NCBI RefSeq assembly: GCF_004886325.1 | Contig: NZ_QXFN01000001.1 | Span: 434,001-498,000 of the forward strand | Length of the DNA: 64,000 nt | Direction: 5' to 3' | Origin: Cellulomonas telluris | GTDB lineage: Bacteria > Actinomycetota > Actinomycetes > Actinomycetales > Cellulomonadaceae | Shown: one piece after another, positions 44,815 through 53,667 of the stretch | Position numbering within the stretch: position 1 is the stretch's first letter | Layout: each line of letters starts with the position of its first letter | The notes under the pieces: model-generated | Databases searched by the model: none | What the model was told of the DNA's origin: nothing | What the model saw: only the letters and a program-made list of their open reading frames with translations | Position numbers and translations under genes: made by a program

Positions 44815-45891
44815 TTACCTCGCCGGTGTCGGGGTGGGCCCGGCGGCGGGGTCGCCGACGGGCTCGGTGGACGTCGTGGGGGCGGCGGCGGCCGGTCGGC
44901 CGCCGCGCAGGTCGGCGCCCTCGAGCAGGTCGAGCGCGGCCTCGTGCTTGTTGAACGTGTAGACGTGCACGCCCGGTGCGCCGCCGTCGAGCACGGCGCG
45001 GACCAGGTCGACGCCCGCGCGGATCCCGCGGCGGTGGCGGTCGGCGTCGTCGTCGGCGGAGCCGAGCAGGTCCAGGAGCGAGCGGGGCACGGGGACCCCC
45101 GTGAGCTCCTGCACGCGCAGGAGCCGGGCGGGGTCGGTGGTCGGGATGATGCCGGGGACGATCGGGATCGTCACCCCGGCGCGGCGGGCCTCGGCGACCA
45201 GGCCGAGGTACGCCTCCGCGTCGAAGAACACCTGCGTGATGGCGAAGTCCGCCCCGGCCTCCTGCTTCGCCAGCAGCGCCTGCACGTCCTGCTGGCGGGT
45301 GCCGCCCGTCGCGTGGTTGCCGCGGGGGAAGGCGGCGACGGCGAGGGAGAGCGGACGCACGCGCGCACGCACCGCCTGCGCCGGGGACCCCGCGCACCGG
45401 CGCTGCTCGATCTCGCGGAGCAGGGCGACGAGGTCGGCCGCGGTCGCGACGCCCTCGGGGTGCGGCTGCCAGTCGGCCTGCCCCGCGGGCGGGTCGCCCC
45501 GCAGCGCGAGGAACGCGCGCACGCCCTCGTCGAGGAACTCCTCGACGACGGCCGCGACCTCCGCGCGGGACGTGCCGACGCACGTGAGGTGCGCGATCGG
45601 GTTGAGCGTCGTCTCGCGCAGGAGCCGCGTCACCAGGGCACGCGTGGTCTCGCGGGTCTTCCCGGACGCCCCGTAGGTGACCGAGACGAAGTCCGGCTCG
45701 GCCGCCTCCAGCTCGCGCACCGTCGACCACAGGCGGGGGGCGGCGTCGACGTCGCGCGGGGGGAACAGCTCGAACGACACCGTGGGCCGGTCCAGCGCGG
45801 CCGCCGGCTCGTGCCGGTGGGCGGCGCGCGTGGCGGGCGTCGCGGCGGTGCGCGGCGGAGCCTGCTCGCGGGTGTCGGTCACGACCGTCAT
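44815..45891 (-). CDS. metF: Methylenetetrahydrofolate reductase
   Basis: A 358-residue flavoprotein barrel. Family segments include VSFELFPPRDVDAA, VSVTYGASGKTRETT, HLTCVGTSRAEV, LALRGDPPAG, and GADFAITQVFFDAEAYL with the C-terminal THFYTFN-like GVHVYTFNKHEAAL. It makes 5-methyl-THF, the methyl donor used by MetE encoded next. Residues 1-35 and 325-358 are low-complexity Ala/Pro/Thr tails. The long leader (45892-46100) carries a SAM riboswitch. Confidence 0.93.
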   Translation of the reverse strand: MTVVTDTREQAPPRTAATPATRAAHRHEPAAALDRPTVSFELFPPRDVDAAPRLWSTVRELEAAEPDFVSVTYGASGKTRETTRALVTRLLRETTLNPIAHLTCVGTSRAEVAAVVEEFLDEGVRAFLALRGDPPAGQADWQPHPEGVATAADLVALLREIEQRRCAGSPAQAVRARVRPLSLAVAAFPRGNHATGGTRQQDVQALLAKQEAGADFAITQVFFDAEAYLGLVAEARRAGVTIPIVPGIIPTTDPARLLRVQELTGVPVPRSLLDLLGSADDDADRHRRGIRAGVDLVRAVLDGGAPGVHVYTFNKHEAALDLLEGADLRGGRPAAAAPTTSTEPVGDPAAGPTPTPAR

Positions 45892-45996
45892 CGCGCCGTC
45901 CCGGCGCGGTGCCGGGGACGAGGGCGGGCGGCCGGCACGGACGACGTCACGCCGTCCGTGGGGTCGGCGACGTCAGGGCGCACGATCATCGTCACT

Positions 45997-46087
45997 CCAT
46001 CGTTCCTGGCGGAAGCACCCACACCCTCGACGAGGAGGGGGGTTGCTGCGGCGTCGCTGAGCCAGGTCTCTCGGCCGCTCTGGATGG
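45997..46087 (-). ncRNA. SAM riboswitch (SAM-I/IV clan) upstream of metF
   Basis: On the minus strand CCATC at the 5' edge pairs with GATGG at the 3' edge to form P1. Between them lie GAGAGACCTGGCTC, GACGCCGCAGCAACCC and GTGCTTCCGCCAGGAACG, the conserved core of the SAM-I/SAM-IV clan. Its place ahead of metF-metE is the classical target. High SAM should turn the operon off. I cannot separate SAM-I from SAM-IV by eye. The rest of the gap (46088-46249) shows no gene. Confidence 0.8.
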
Positions 46088-46249
46088 TCGGCGTGAGCGT
46101 AGCGAGGGCGCCCGCATGGCGGACAGAGGCGCCCGTGTGGTGAGACAGAGTGTGTCAGCGCGCGGTCCGGCGGCAGCCCGCACATTCGTCCGGGCGCGGG
46201 TGGGGGACGGGCCGCTGAGAGCGGGGCGTCCCCTCCGGGGGAGCGCGTG

Positions 46250-46471
46250 TCAGCGCTGGCGGCGGTGCAGCCCGCCCGGCGGCTGCTGCTCCCGCGACGG
46301 GCGGGGGCGCGGGACGCCGAACCAGGCGGTCGGGGACCCGGCGGGGACCGCGAGCAGACCGTCCTGCACCGCGGCGAGCACGCTGGGGTCCGGCGCGTCG
46401 GCGCTCTCCCACGCGTCCTGGGCGCCGCGCACGGCGTCGTGCCGTCCGTCGCCGTCCCGCTGCTCCACCAT
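46250..46471 (-). CDS. Small hypothetical protein
   Basis: A 73-residue protein with very G/C-biased third positions, so likely real. It starts MVEQRDGDGRHDAVRGAQDAW and ends in a Pro/Arg-rich basic tail (AWFGVPRPRPSR). No family is recognised. TAGGGT (46484-46479) lies 7 nt before ATG 46471 without a Shine-Dalgarno, pointing to a leaderless mRNA. It follows tag by 52 bp on the same strand. Confidence 0.5.
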   Translation of the reverse strand: MVEQRDGDGRHDAVRGAQDAWESADAPDPSVLAAVQDGLLAVPAGSPTAWFGVPRPRPSREQQPPGGLHRRQR

Positions 46472-46523
46472 GCGGGGCACCCTAGCCCCGACGCCGTCCC
46501 TGGACACGCGTCCGACACGCGTG

Positions 46524-47198
46524 TCACCCCTGCGGAGCACCGCCACCCGCGGTGGCCTGCACGCCGGTCACCGGGGCACCCGACCGGAGGACCGCGACCG
46601 GGCACGTCGCCGGGTGGTCGTCGACGACGCCGCACGCCTGCATCGCGGCGTACGCGGTGGTGGGGCCGACGAACCGGAACCCGAGCCCGCGCAGCTCCTT
46701 CGCCAGCGCGCGCGACTCCGGCGTGCTCCCGGGCACGTCGGCCCCGGTGGCCGGCCGGGTCCGCGGCGCGGCGGGCGCGTGCGACCACAGCACCTCGTCG
46801 AGCGTGCGACCGGCCGCGTGGAGCGCGAGCGTGGCCCGCGCGTTCGCGATCGTCGCCTCGATCTTCGCCCGGTTGCGCACGATGGCCGCGTCCCCGAGCA
46901 GCCGGGCCACGTCCTCGTCCCCGAACCGCGCGACGGCCTCCGGGTCGAAGCCCGCGAAGGCGGACCGGAAGGCCGGCCGCTTGCGCAGGATCGTGATCCA
47001 CGCCAGGCCCGACTGGAACGCCTCGAGGGCGAGGCGCTCGAACAGGGCGTGCTCGTCGTGCACCGCAACGCCCCACTCGTCGTCGTGGTAGGCGGCGTAG
47101 AGGGGGTCGCCGTCGCCGAAGCAGCGGCCGGCGACGAGGGGCAGCGCGTCGGGCCGCGGGTCGGACGCGCCGTGCACCGGCGCGGGGGTGTCGGTCAT
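46524..47198 (-). CDS. tag: DNA-3-methyladenine glycosylase I
   Basis: A 224-residue Tag protein. AGRCFGDGDPLYAAYHDDEWGVAVHDEHALFERLALEAFQSGLAW spans the conserved N-terminal zinc and substrate region; ITILRKRPAFRSAF and GFRFVGPTTAYAAMQACGVVDDHPATC follow, with the terminal His and Cys as zinc ligands. It removes 3-methyladenine from alkylated DNA. A CAGACT box ends 6 nt before ATG 47198, so the transcript may be leaderless. Confidence 0.9.
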   Translation of the reverse strand: MTDTPAPVHGASDPRPDALPLVAGRCFGDGDPLYAAYHDDEWGVAVHDEHALFERLALEAFQSGLAWITILRKRPAFRSAFAGFDPEAVARFGDEDVARLLGDAAIVRNRAKIEATIANARATLALHAAGRTLDEVLWSHAPAAPRTRPATGADVPGSTPESRALAKELRGLGFRFVGPTTAYAAMQACGVVDDHPATCPVAVLRSGAPVTGVQATAGGGAPQG

Positions 47199-47304
47199 GC
47201 CGCGAGTCTGCTGCCCACCGGCGACACCCGGGCAGGTCCGGGCGGCACCCTGTGAGCTCCCCACGGTGACGGCGGGCTGGGGTCGGCCCGGCGGCGCCCC
47301 TTGG

Positions 47305-48492
47305 TCAGGCCCGTGCGTCGTCCTGTTCGTGCCGCGCGACGAGGGCGGCGATCCCATCGAGGATCACCCGGGTCCCGAAGTCCAGCCCCGACCCGTCGCC
47401 GCCCGCGGGCGCCGCCTCCGGGTCGAGGGCGCCACCCGCGACCGCCCGCGCCAGCGCCGGGTGGGTCGCGGGGTCGACGAGCCGGGCGATGACGGCGTCC
47501 GGGTCCTCGCCGCCGCCGTCCCCGGCCGTCCGCTGCCGGGTCGCGTAGGCGTCGAGCAGCCGGGCCCAGTCGAGCTGGTGGCTCGACAGCACGCCCGTCA
47601 CCGCCAGCTTCTCGGGCTCGGTGAGCCCGGTGTCCTCGAAGCACGCCAGGATCGCGTCCATCCACGCGAGGCGGTTCGGCCCGACGGCGAACAGCGTGCT
47701 GGTCGTGCGCGCGAGCCACGGGTGCGCCGCGAGCACGGGGCGCTGCAGCTCCAGCAGGAGCTCCAGGCGCTCGCGCCAGCCGCCCACCTCGGGCCCGACG
47801 CGCGGGACCTGCCCGGCCGCACGGTCGGCCATGAGCATGAGGACCTCGTCCTTGCTGGTCACGTACCGGTACAGCGACATCGTCGTGAAGCCGAGCGACT
47901 CGGCCAGGCGGGCCATGGAGACGGCGTCGAGGCCCTCGGCGTCGGCCAGGGCGATGCCCGCGTCGGCGATCTGCTCGAGCGACAGACCGGGACGGGGCCC
48001 CCGGCGGCCGGGTGCCGGGCGGCGCCACAGCACGGCGACGTCCGGGGGCAGGTCGGCCAGGTCGGGCGGTGCGGCGAGCGGAGGGTCCGCGCGCTCGGCC
48101 TGCCGGCGCGCCTTCTCGGCCTCGCGGGCGGCACGACGACGGGCGAGGGCGGCGGCCCGCTCGGCCTGCTCGGCCTCGCGCAGCGCGCGCGCCGCCTCCC
48201 GCGCGCTCTCGGCCGCCTCGCGCTCGCGCTCGCGGCGTCGCTGCTCGTCGTCCTTCGCGCGTTCCGCCTCGAGCCGCAGCCGCTCGCGCTCGTGCCGCTC
48301 GGCGGCGCGTCGCGCCTCCCGCTCGTCCTTCTCGGCCTGGCGTGCGGCCCGCTCGGCGTCGCGACGTGCGCGCTCGGCCTCCTTCTGGGCGGCGCGGTCG
48401 GCCTTCTCGCGGTCGCGCCGGGCGCGCTCGGCCTCGCGGCGGGCGGCGGCGTCGTCGCGGTCGAGGGCGTCGGTCGGGGCGTCGGCATCCAT
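47305..48492 (-). CDS. TetR-family regulator with long charged helical N-terminus
   Basis: A 395-residue protein, about twice the usual TetR length. Residues about 12-138 are almost entirely Glu, Arg, Ala, Lys and Asp with alternating charge (AERARRDREKADRAAQKEAE and similar), as in single alpha-helices or coiled coils. The TetR HTH follows at about 165-215 (LEQIADAGIALADAEGLDA, SMARLAESLGFTTMSLYRYVTSKDEVL) and the TetR_C ligand domain fills the rest. ATG 48492 is the start; GTG 48501 is an alternative. It diverges from an ABC exporter with a perfect palindrome between them. Confidence 0.85.
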   Translation of the reverse strand: MDADAPTDALDRDDAAARREAERARRDREKADRAAQKEAERARRDAERAARQAEKDEREARRAAERHERERLRLEAERAKDDEQRRREREREAAESAREAARALREAEQAERAAALARRRAAREAEKARRQAERADPPLAAPPDLADLPPDVAVLWRRPAPGRRGPRPGLSLEQIADAGIALADAEGLDAVSMARLAESLGFTTMSLYRYVTSKDEVLMLMADRAAGQVPRVGPEVGGWRERLELLLELQRPVLAAHPWLARTTSTLFAVGPNRLAWMDAILACFEDTGLTEPEKLAVTGVLSSHQLDWARLLDAYATRQRTAGDGGGEDPDAVIARLVDPATHPALARAVAGGALDPEAAPAGGDGSGLDFGTRVILDGIAALVARHEQDDARA

Positions 48493-48510
48493 TGACGCCA
48501 CATCCTACAA

Positions 48511-48529
48511 GTGTGTATGACATACACAC
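48511..48529. promoter_or_regulatory. Perfect palindromic operator between tetR and ABC exporter
   Basis: GTGTGTAT-GAC-ATACACAC is an 8-bp perfect inverted repeat. It lies in the 71-bp space between the divergent starts, and a half-site GTACACA recurs at 48542-48548. It is the obvious site for the adjacent TetR protein. Confidence 0.8.
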
Positions 48530-48563
48530 ACAGTTTGCGACGTACACAGAAAGGTGGTGCGCG

Positions 48564-49484
48564 ATGGAGGAGCCCGTCATCGAGACGCGGGGGCTGCGCA
48601 AGGCGTACGGCGGGCGCCCGGTGCTCGACGGCGTCGACCTGACCGTCCGGCGCGGTCAGGTGCTCGCACTGCTCGGCCCCAACGGCGCCGGCAAGACGAC
48701 GACCGTCCGGATCCTGTCCACGCTCGTGGCACCGGACGGCGGCACGGCCCGCGTGGCCGGCTTCGACGTGCGGACCGAGGCCGCCCGGGTCCGCGCGGCC
48801 CTGAGCCTCACCGGCCAGTACGCCGCCGTCGACGAGCTCCTGACGGGCGAGGAGAACGTCCGGCTCGCCGCACGGCTCGCGCACGTGCCGCGCCGGCAGG
48901 TGCGCGAGCGGGCCGCCGAGATGCTCGCCCTGTTCGACCTCACCGACGCGGCACGGCGCACGGTCCGCACCTACTCGGGCGGCATGCGCCGGCGCCTCGA
49001 CCTCGCCGTCAGCCTGCTGAGCCGACCCCAGGTCCTCGTCCTCGACGAACCCACCACAGGTCTCGACCCGCGCAGCCGCGCCGCCCTCTGGGACGTGGTC
49101 CGCTCGGTCGTCGCAGCGGGCGGGACCGTCCTGCTCACCACGCAGTACCTGGAGGAGGCGGACGCCCTGGCCGACCGGGTCGCCGTCATCGACCGCGGGG
49201 TCGTCGTCGCCGACGGCACCGCGGCCGAGCTCAAGGCCGCCGTCGGGTCGGCGCACGTCGAGCTCGCGCTCGCGGACGGCCGCACCGAGCGCCTCGCCAC
49301 CGACGGCACCGTCGGCGACGTCCGGCGCGTCCTCGGGGAGGTCGAGCGGCGCGGGCTCGACGTCGTGCACTGGCAGGTGCGCACGCCGACGCTCGACGAC
49401 GCGTTCCTCGCCCTCACCGGCCACGACGCCGGCACCGCCGACCGCACCCCCGCGCTCGCCACGACCGCCCAGGAGCCCCGATGA
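48564..49484 (+). CDS. ABC transporter ATP-binding protein, DrrA-like
   Basis: A 306-residue ATPase. Walker A is GPNGAGKTT (38-46), the signature YSGGMRRRLDLAVSLL, Walker B VLVLDEPTTGLDP, and a C-terminal daunorubicin-resistance (DrrA) extension with RRVLGEVERRGLDVVHWQVRTPTLDDAFLALTG. Such proteins power efflux of drugs or natural products. AAAGGTGG lies before ATG 48564. Its stop overlaps the permease start by ATGA. Probably repressed by the divergent TetR. Confidence 0.92.
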   Translation: MEEPVIETRGLRKAYGGRPVLDGVDLTVRRGQVLALLGPNGAGKTTTVRILSTLVAPDGGTARVAGFDVRTEAARVRAALSLTGQYAAVDELLTGEENVRLAARLAHVPRRQVRERAAEMLALFDLTDAARRTVRTYSGGMRRRLDLAVSLLSRPQVLVLDEPTTGLDPRSRAALWDVVRSVVAAGGTVLLTTQYLEEADALADRVAVIDRGVVVADGTAAELKAAVGSAHVELALADGRTERLATDGTVGDVRRVLGEVERRGLDVVHWQVRTPTLDDAFLALTGHDAGTADRTPALATTAQEPR

Positions 49485-50281
49485 GCACCGTCGACCTCAC
49501 GCCCCGCCCGGTCCCGCCGCCCCCGGGCCCCCTCGACGCGGCGCGCGACACGCTCGCGCTCGTCGGCCGCAGCGTGCGCCGGTCCACCCGCCAGCTCGAC
49601 ACGCTGCTGCTCGCGGTGCTGCTGCCGGTCGTGCTGCTGCTGATGTTCGTCTACGTCTTCGGCGGGGCCATCAGCACCGGCATGGAGTACGTGGACTTCG
49701 TCGTCCCGGCGATCGTCCTGCTCACCGCGGGGTACGGGGCCGCGACGACCGCCGTGGACGTCGCGAGCGACATGACGAACGGCATCGTCGACCGCTTCCG
49801 CAGCATGCCCGTGCCCGCCGGCGCCGTCCTCACCGGCCACGTGGTGGCGAGCCTCGCGCGCAACGCCGTCTCGACCGCGCTCGTCGTCGCGGTCGCGCTG
49901 CTGGTCGGCTTCGACCCGGCGGCGTCGGCCGGGGACTGGCTGGCCGCGGCGGGCGTGCTGGTCGTGTACGTCCTCGCGCTGACCTGGGTCGCGGTCGCGA
50001 TCGGCCTCGTCGCGTCGGGGCCGGAGGCGGCGAGCGGGTTCACGTTCGTCATCCTCTTCCTGCCCTACGTGTCCAGCGCGTTCGTGCCCGTCGGGACCAT
50101 GCCCGGCGTGCTCGAGACCGTGGCGCGGCTGAACCCCGTCACGCCGACGTCGGACGCGCTGCGGGCCCTGCTGCTCGGCATGCCGGTCGGCAGCACGGTG
50201 CTCGTCGCCCTCGCCTGGTGGGCGGGCGTGCTCGTCGTCGCGCGGGTGGCGTCGGCGGTGCTGTTCCGGCGCCAGCGGTGA
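49481..50281 (+). CDS. ABC-2 type permease, DrrB-like
   Basis: A 266-residue ABC-2 membrane subunit with six hydrophobic segments (about 40-60, 68-90, 115-140, 150-175, 180-205, 240-262) and the DrrB-family text LLLAVLLPVVLLLMFVYVFGGAI and PVPAGAVLTGHVVASL. It pairs with the ATPase before it to form a drug or lipid exporter. ATG 49481 overlaps the preceding stop. No biosynthetic genes are close, so the substrate is unknown. Confidence 0.9.
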   Translation: MSTVDLTPRPVPPPPGPLDAARDTLALVGRSVRRSTRQLDTLLLAVLLPVVLLLMFVYVFGGAISTGMEYVDFVVPAIVLLTAGYGAATTAVDVASDMTNGIVDRFRSMPVPAGAVLTGHVVASLARNAVSTALVVAVALLVGFDPAASAGDWLAAAGVLVVYVLALTWVAVAIGLVASGPEAASGFTFVILFLPYVSSAFVPVGTMPGVLETVARLNPVTPTSDALRALLLGMPVGSTVLVALAWWAGVLVVARVASAVLFRRQR

Positions 50282-50402
50282 GGCCCCTGGGCCGGTCGTG
50301 ACGCCGGCTCCCGTCCGGTCCGTGCGGTTCCGTCCCCGCGTCAGGCACGCGTTCACCGTGCCGCCATCCCACAGGGGGGCGCCGCGGCCTACGCTCGCGC
50401 CC

Positions 50403-51800
50403 ATGGCGCACCCCACCGCTGCGGTCCCCGCCGGCGCTCCCGTCGCGGAGCCGCCGCTCGTCCGTCGTCAGATCGCGGCCTGGGCCGCCTGGGACTGGGG
50501 CTCCGCCGCCTTCAACGCGGTCGTCACGACCTTCGTCTTCACGGTGTACCTCACGGGCTCGTCGTTCGTGGAGCCCGGCGCCGACGTCGAGGCCGTCACG
50601 GCCCTGCACAGCCAGTGGCTCGGGTGGGGGCTGGCCGCCGCGGGCGTGCTCGTCGCGCTGACCGCGCCCGCGCTCGGAACCCTCGCCGACGCGGGCGGGC
50701 GGCGGCGCCCCCTGCTCGCGGTGACCTCGCTGGTCGTGGGCCTGTGCATCCTCGCGCTGTGGTTCGTGCAGCCCGTCGAGGGCGGCATGGCGGACGCCGT
50801 GCGCCTCGGCGTCACGCTGCTGGCGGTCGGCACCATCGCCGCGGAGATCGCCGGCGTCGCCTACAACGCGCTCCTGCTGCAGATCAGCGGGCCGCGGACC
50901 ATCGGGCGCGTCAGCGGCATCGGGTGGGGCGCCGGGTACGTCGGCGGCATCGTGCTGCTGCTCGTCCTGTACTTCGGCCTCATCCAGCCGGAGGTCGGCC
51001 TGTTCGGCGTCACGTCGGAGGCCGGCATGGACGTGCGCGTCTCCATGCTCATCGCGGGCCTGTGGTTCCTCGCCTTCGCCGTCCCGGTGCTCGTCGCGGT
51101 GCCGGACCGCCGGCGTCCCGGCGCCCCGGAGCGGGTCGGCCTGGTCGGGGCGTACGTGACCGTCGGCCGGCACATCGCGACGCTGTGGCGCGAGCGGCGC
51201 TCGACGCTGCGCTTCCTCATCGCCAGCGCGGTGTTCCGCGACGGCCTCACCGGGGTGTTCACCTTCGGCGGCGTGCTCGCGGCGGGCACGTTCGGGTTCT
51301 CCCCCGGCGAGGTGATCGTGTTCGCGATCGCCGCGAACGTCGTCGCGGGCGCCGCGACCATCGCCGCCGGGTGGCTCGACGACCGGTTCGGGCCGCGGCG
51401 TGTCGTCACGTGGTCGCTGGTCGTGCTCGTCCTCGCCGGGACGGCCGTGTTCCTCCTGCACGACCTCGGGGCGTCGGCGTTCTGGGCGGGTGGGCTCGTG
51501 CTCTCGGCGTGCGTCGGGCCGGCGCAGTCGGCCTCGCGCGCGCTGCTCGCCCGGCTCGCGGAGCCGGGGCGGGAGACGGAGGTCTTCGGTCTCTACGCGA
51601 CGACCGGGCGTGCCGCGACCTTCCTGGCACCCGCGGCGTTCTCGCTCGCGATCGCCCTCGGCGGCGGGCAGTACTGGGGGATCCTCGGGATCGTCGCCGT
51701 GCTGCTGCTCGGGCTGCTGCTGTTCGTGCCGGTGCGCTTCCCGCGCGGGCTGGGCGTCGACGGGCGGCGGGACGTGGCCACGACGACGATGGGCGCGTGA
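50403..51800 (+). CDS. MFS transporter, UMF1/Atg22-like
   Basis: A 465-residue transporter with 11-12 hydrophobic segments. The start AAWAAWDWGSAAFNAVVTTFVFTVYL and LGTLADAGGRRRPLL are characteristic of the UMF1 (Atg22-like) MFS group. Substrate is unknown; vacuolar Atg22 exports amino acids. TACGCT (50390-50395) ends 7 nt before ATG 50403, suggesting a leaderless message. Its stop overlaps the GTG of the hydrolase gene. Confidence 0.88.
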   Translation: MAHPTAAVPAGAPVAEPPLVRRQIAAWAAWDWGSAAFNAVVTTFVFTVYLTGSSFVEPGADVEAVTALHSQWLGWGLAAAGVLVALTAPALGTLADAGGRRRPLLAVTSLVVGLCILALWFVQPVEGGMADAVRLGVTLLAVGTIAAEIAGVAYNALLLQISGPRTIGRVSGIGWGAGYVGGIVLLLVLYFGLIQPEVGLFGVTSEAGMDVRVSMLIAGLWFLAFAVPVLVAVPDRRRPGAPERVGLVGAYVTVGRHIATLWRERRSTLRFLIASAVFRDGLTGVFTFGGVLAAGTFGFSPGEVIVFAIAANVVAGAATIAAGWLDDRFGPRRVVTWSLVVLVLAGTAVFLLHDLGASAFWAGGLVLSACVGPAQSASRALLARLAEPGRETEVFGLYATTGRAATFLAPAAFSLAIALGGGQYWGILGIVAVLLLGLLLFVPVRFPRGLGVDGRRDVATTTMGA

Positions 51801-52831
51801 CGGGGGCGGACGTGGACGGACCGGCGGCGGCGGACGAGACGGCGACCGGCTGGTCGCCCGACCCGCTGCTCGACGGGTACGAGGTCCGCACCTTGCCCGG
51901 CTGGCGCCCGGCGCCCGGCGGCCCCGGCTGGCGCGCCGTGGGCGTCGGCGGCGCCGCACCGGTGCTCACCCTCGTGCGGCCGCTCGCACAGCCCGAGGAC
52001 CCGCGCGGCGTCGTCGTCCACCTGCACGGCTACAACGACTACGTGTTCGCGACGCCGCTGCCGCAGGCGCTGCGCGAGGCGGGGTGGGCCTTCCTCGGGC
52101 TCGACGCACGCCGGGCCGGGCGGTCGCTGCGTCCCGGGGACGTGCCGCACTACCAGGGCGACCTGCGCGAGCAGGCGTCGGACCTGAGCCGTGCGGTGGC
52201 CGCCGCGCGCTCCGCCTGGCCGGGTGTGCCGGTGGTGGTGCACGCGCACTCCACCGGCGGGCTGGTCGCGGCGCTGTGGGCGCACGCCCACCGGGTGCGC
52301 GGCGGTGCCGACGGGCTCGTGCTGAACAGCCCGTTCCTGTCCGTCGAGCGCTCGTGGGTCACGCCCCTGCAGGACCAGGCGCTGCGCCCGCTCGCGCGGA
52401 GCGCGCCGCTGCGGGTGCTGTCGAGCGGGCCGTCGCACTACGCGGGGCGGATGCGGGAGCGGTGGGAGTTCGACACCGAGCTGAAGCGACCGGACGGGGT
52501 GCCGATCCGGGCGGGGTGGCTGGCGGCCGTCCGGGCGGGGCAGCGCCGCGTCGCCGCGGGCATGGAGATCGGCGTGCCGGTCCTGGTCGCGCGGTCGGCG
52601 CGGTCGCGGGCGGACCTCGCGGAGGGGGACGACCTCGACGCCGTCGACACCGTGCTCGACGTCGCGACGATCGCGGCGCTCGCGCCCGGCCTCGGGCCGG
52701 ACGTGCGCGAGCTCGTCGTCGACGGCGGCGTGCACGACCTGGTGCTGTCGCACGACGAGCCGCGCGGCGCGTACCTCGGCGGGCTCGTGCGCTTCCTCGA
52801 CGAGGCCGTGGGCGTGGCGCGGCGCGGATGA
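51797..52831 (+). CDS. Alpha/beta hydrolase (lysophospholipase-like)
   Basis: A 344-residue hydrolase. The oxyanion-hole region is VVVHLHGYNDYVFATPL, the nucleophile lies in VVVHAHSTGGLVAALW, an acid residue in the VPVLVARSARSRAD region, and the catalytic His in VVDGGVHDLVLSHDEP. It resembles monoglyceride lipase/PldB-type hydrolases. GTG 51797 overlaps the transporter stop (GTGA), so it is co-translated with the MFS gene; a linked role in export or lipid turnover is speculation. Confidence 0.82.
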   Translation: MTGADVDGPAAADETATGWSPDPLLDGYEVRTLPGWRPAPGGPGWRAVGVGGAAPVLTLVRPLAQPEDPRGVVVHLHGYNDYVFATPLPQALREAGWAFLGLDARRAGRSLRPGDVPHYQGDLREQASDLSRAVAAARSAWPGVPVVVHAHSTGGLVAALWAHAHRVRGGADGLVLNSPFLSVERSWVTPLQDQALRPLARSAPLRVLSSGPSHYAGRMRERWEFDTELKRPDGVPIRAGWLAAVRAGQRRVAAGMEIGVPVLVARSARSRADLAEGDDLDAVDTVLDVATIAALAPGLGPDVRELVVDGGVHDLVLSHDEPRGAYLGGLVRFLDEAVGVARRG

Positions 52832-52889
52832 CCTCGGGTCCCGGCGCGGTTGTGCCCGACGTAGGGACACGCCGACGAAAGGAGCCGTG

Positions 52890-53309
52890 ATGACCGACGC
52901 CCTGACCGATGAGGACCGCGCGCTGCTGCGCCGCCCGCTGCACGCGTTCTTCACCCCCGCGGCGGGGCCGGTGCCGCCGCAGCCGCGCCCGGTGTGGTTC
53001 GAGCTCGCGGACGACGGCACGGTGCAGCTCTTCACCGGTCCCGACAGCCTCAAGGTGCGGCACCTGCGCCCTGACCCGCGCGCGTCGGTGGTCGTCGCCG
53101 CCCCGGTGGGCGAGCGCGAGCACTGGGTGTCCGTCAGCGGCCCGGTCACGGTCGAGGCCGACGGCGCGCACGAGCTCGCCGCGCGGCTGGCCGCCCGCTA
53201 CTGGGACCTCGGCGACCCGGTGCGTGCGCGCGACCTCGAGGCCCTGCTCGCGGACGACTACGTGCGGCTGGTCCTGCGTCCGGAGCAGGTGCGGCGCACG
53301 GTGTTCTGA
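52890..53309 (+). CDS. Pyridoxamine 5'-phosphate oxidase-like/F420-binding protein
   Basis: A 139-residue split beta-barrel protein. Features are FFTPAAGPVPPQPRPVWFELADDGTVQLFTG, SLKVRHLRPDPRASVVVAAPVGEREHWVSVSGPVTVE and YWDLGD, matching PPOX-type flavin/F420 proteins. Function unknown; relatives reduce or bind F420, biliverdin or heme. AAAGGAG places the start at ATG 52890 (spacing 6), although a GTG precedes it at 52887. It is separate from the hydrolase gene. Confidence 0.78.
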   Translation: MTDALTDEDRALLRRPLHAFFTPAAGPVPPQPRPVWFELADDGTVQLFTGPDSLKVRHLRPDPRASVVVAAPVGEREHWVSVSGPVTVEADGAHELAARLAARYWDLGDPVRARDLEALLADDYVRLVLRPEQVRRTVF

Positions 53310-53334
53310 CCGCCGGCGTCCGCGCCCGACGCGC

Positions 53335-53667
53335 TCAGCCGCGGTCGAGCCGGTCCAGCAGGTCGACGGCGACGCGCGCGTAGTCGCCGATCCACCGGTC
53401 GTGGATGCGCTTGATCGGCAGCGGCGCGAGGGACAGGTGCCGCTCGCGGCCCACCTTGCGGCCGGTCACGAGCTCGGCCTGCTCGAGCACGCGCAGGTGC
53501 TGGAGCACGGTGGTGCGGTCGAGGTCGGGGAAGAGCGAGCAGAGCTCGCCGGTCGTGCGGGGTGACTCCTTGAGGGCGTCGAGCATGCGGCGGCGAACCG
53601 GCGCGGCGAGGGCCTTGAAGACGCGGTCGTCGGCCTCGTCGTCACCCTTGTGGGCCGTCCCAGACAT
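53335..53667 (-). CDS. ArsR-family winged-helix regulator
   Basis: A 110-residue regulator with the HTH RVFKALAAPVRRRMLDALKESPRTTGELCSLFPDLDRTTVLQHLRVLEQAELVTGRKVGRERHLSLAP (about 15-82), typical of ArsR proteins paired with SRPBCC genes. No metal-binding Cys pair is evident. ATG 53667 lies inside the left arm of the palindrome at 53664-53687. TATTCT (53679-53674) ends 6 nt upstream, so the mRNA is almost certainly leaderless. Confidence 0.88.
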   Translation of the reverse strand: MSGTAHKGDDEADDRVFKALAAPVRRRMLDALKESPRTTGELCSLFPDLDRTTVLQHLRVLEQAELVTGRKVGRERHLSLAPLPIKRIHDRWIGDYARVAVDLLDRLDRG

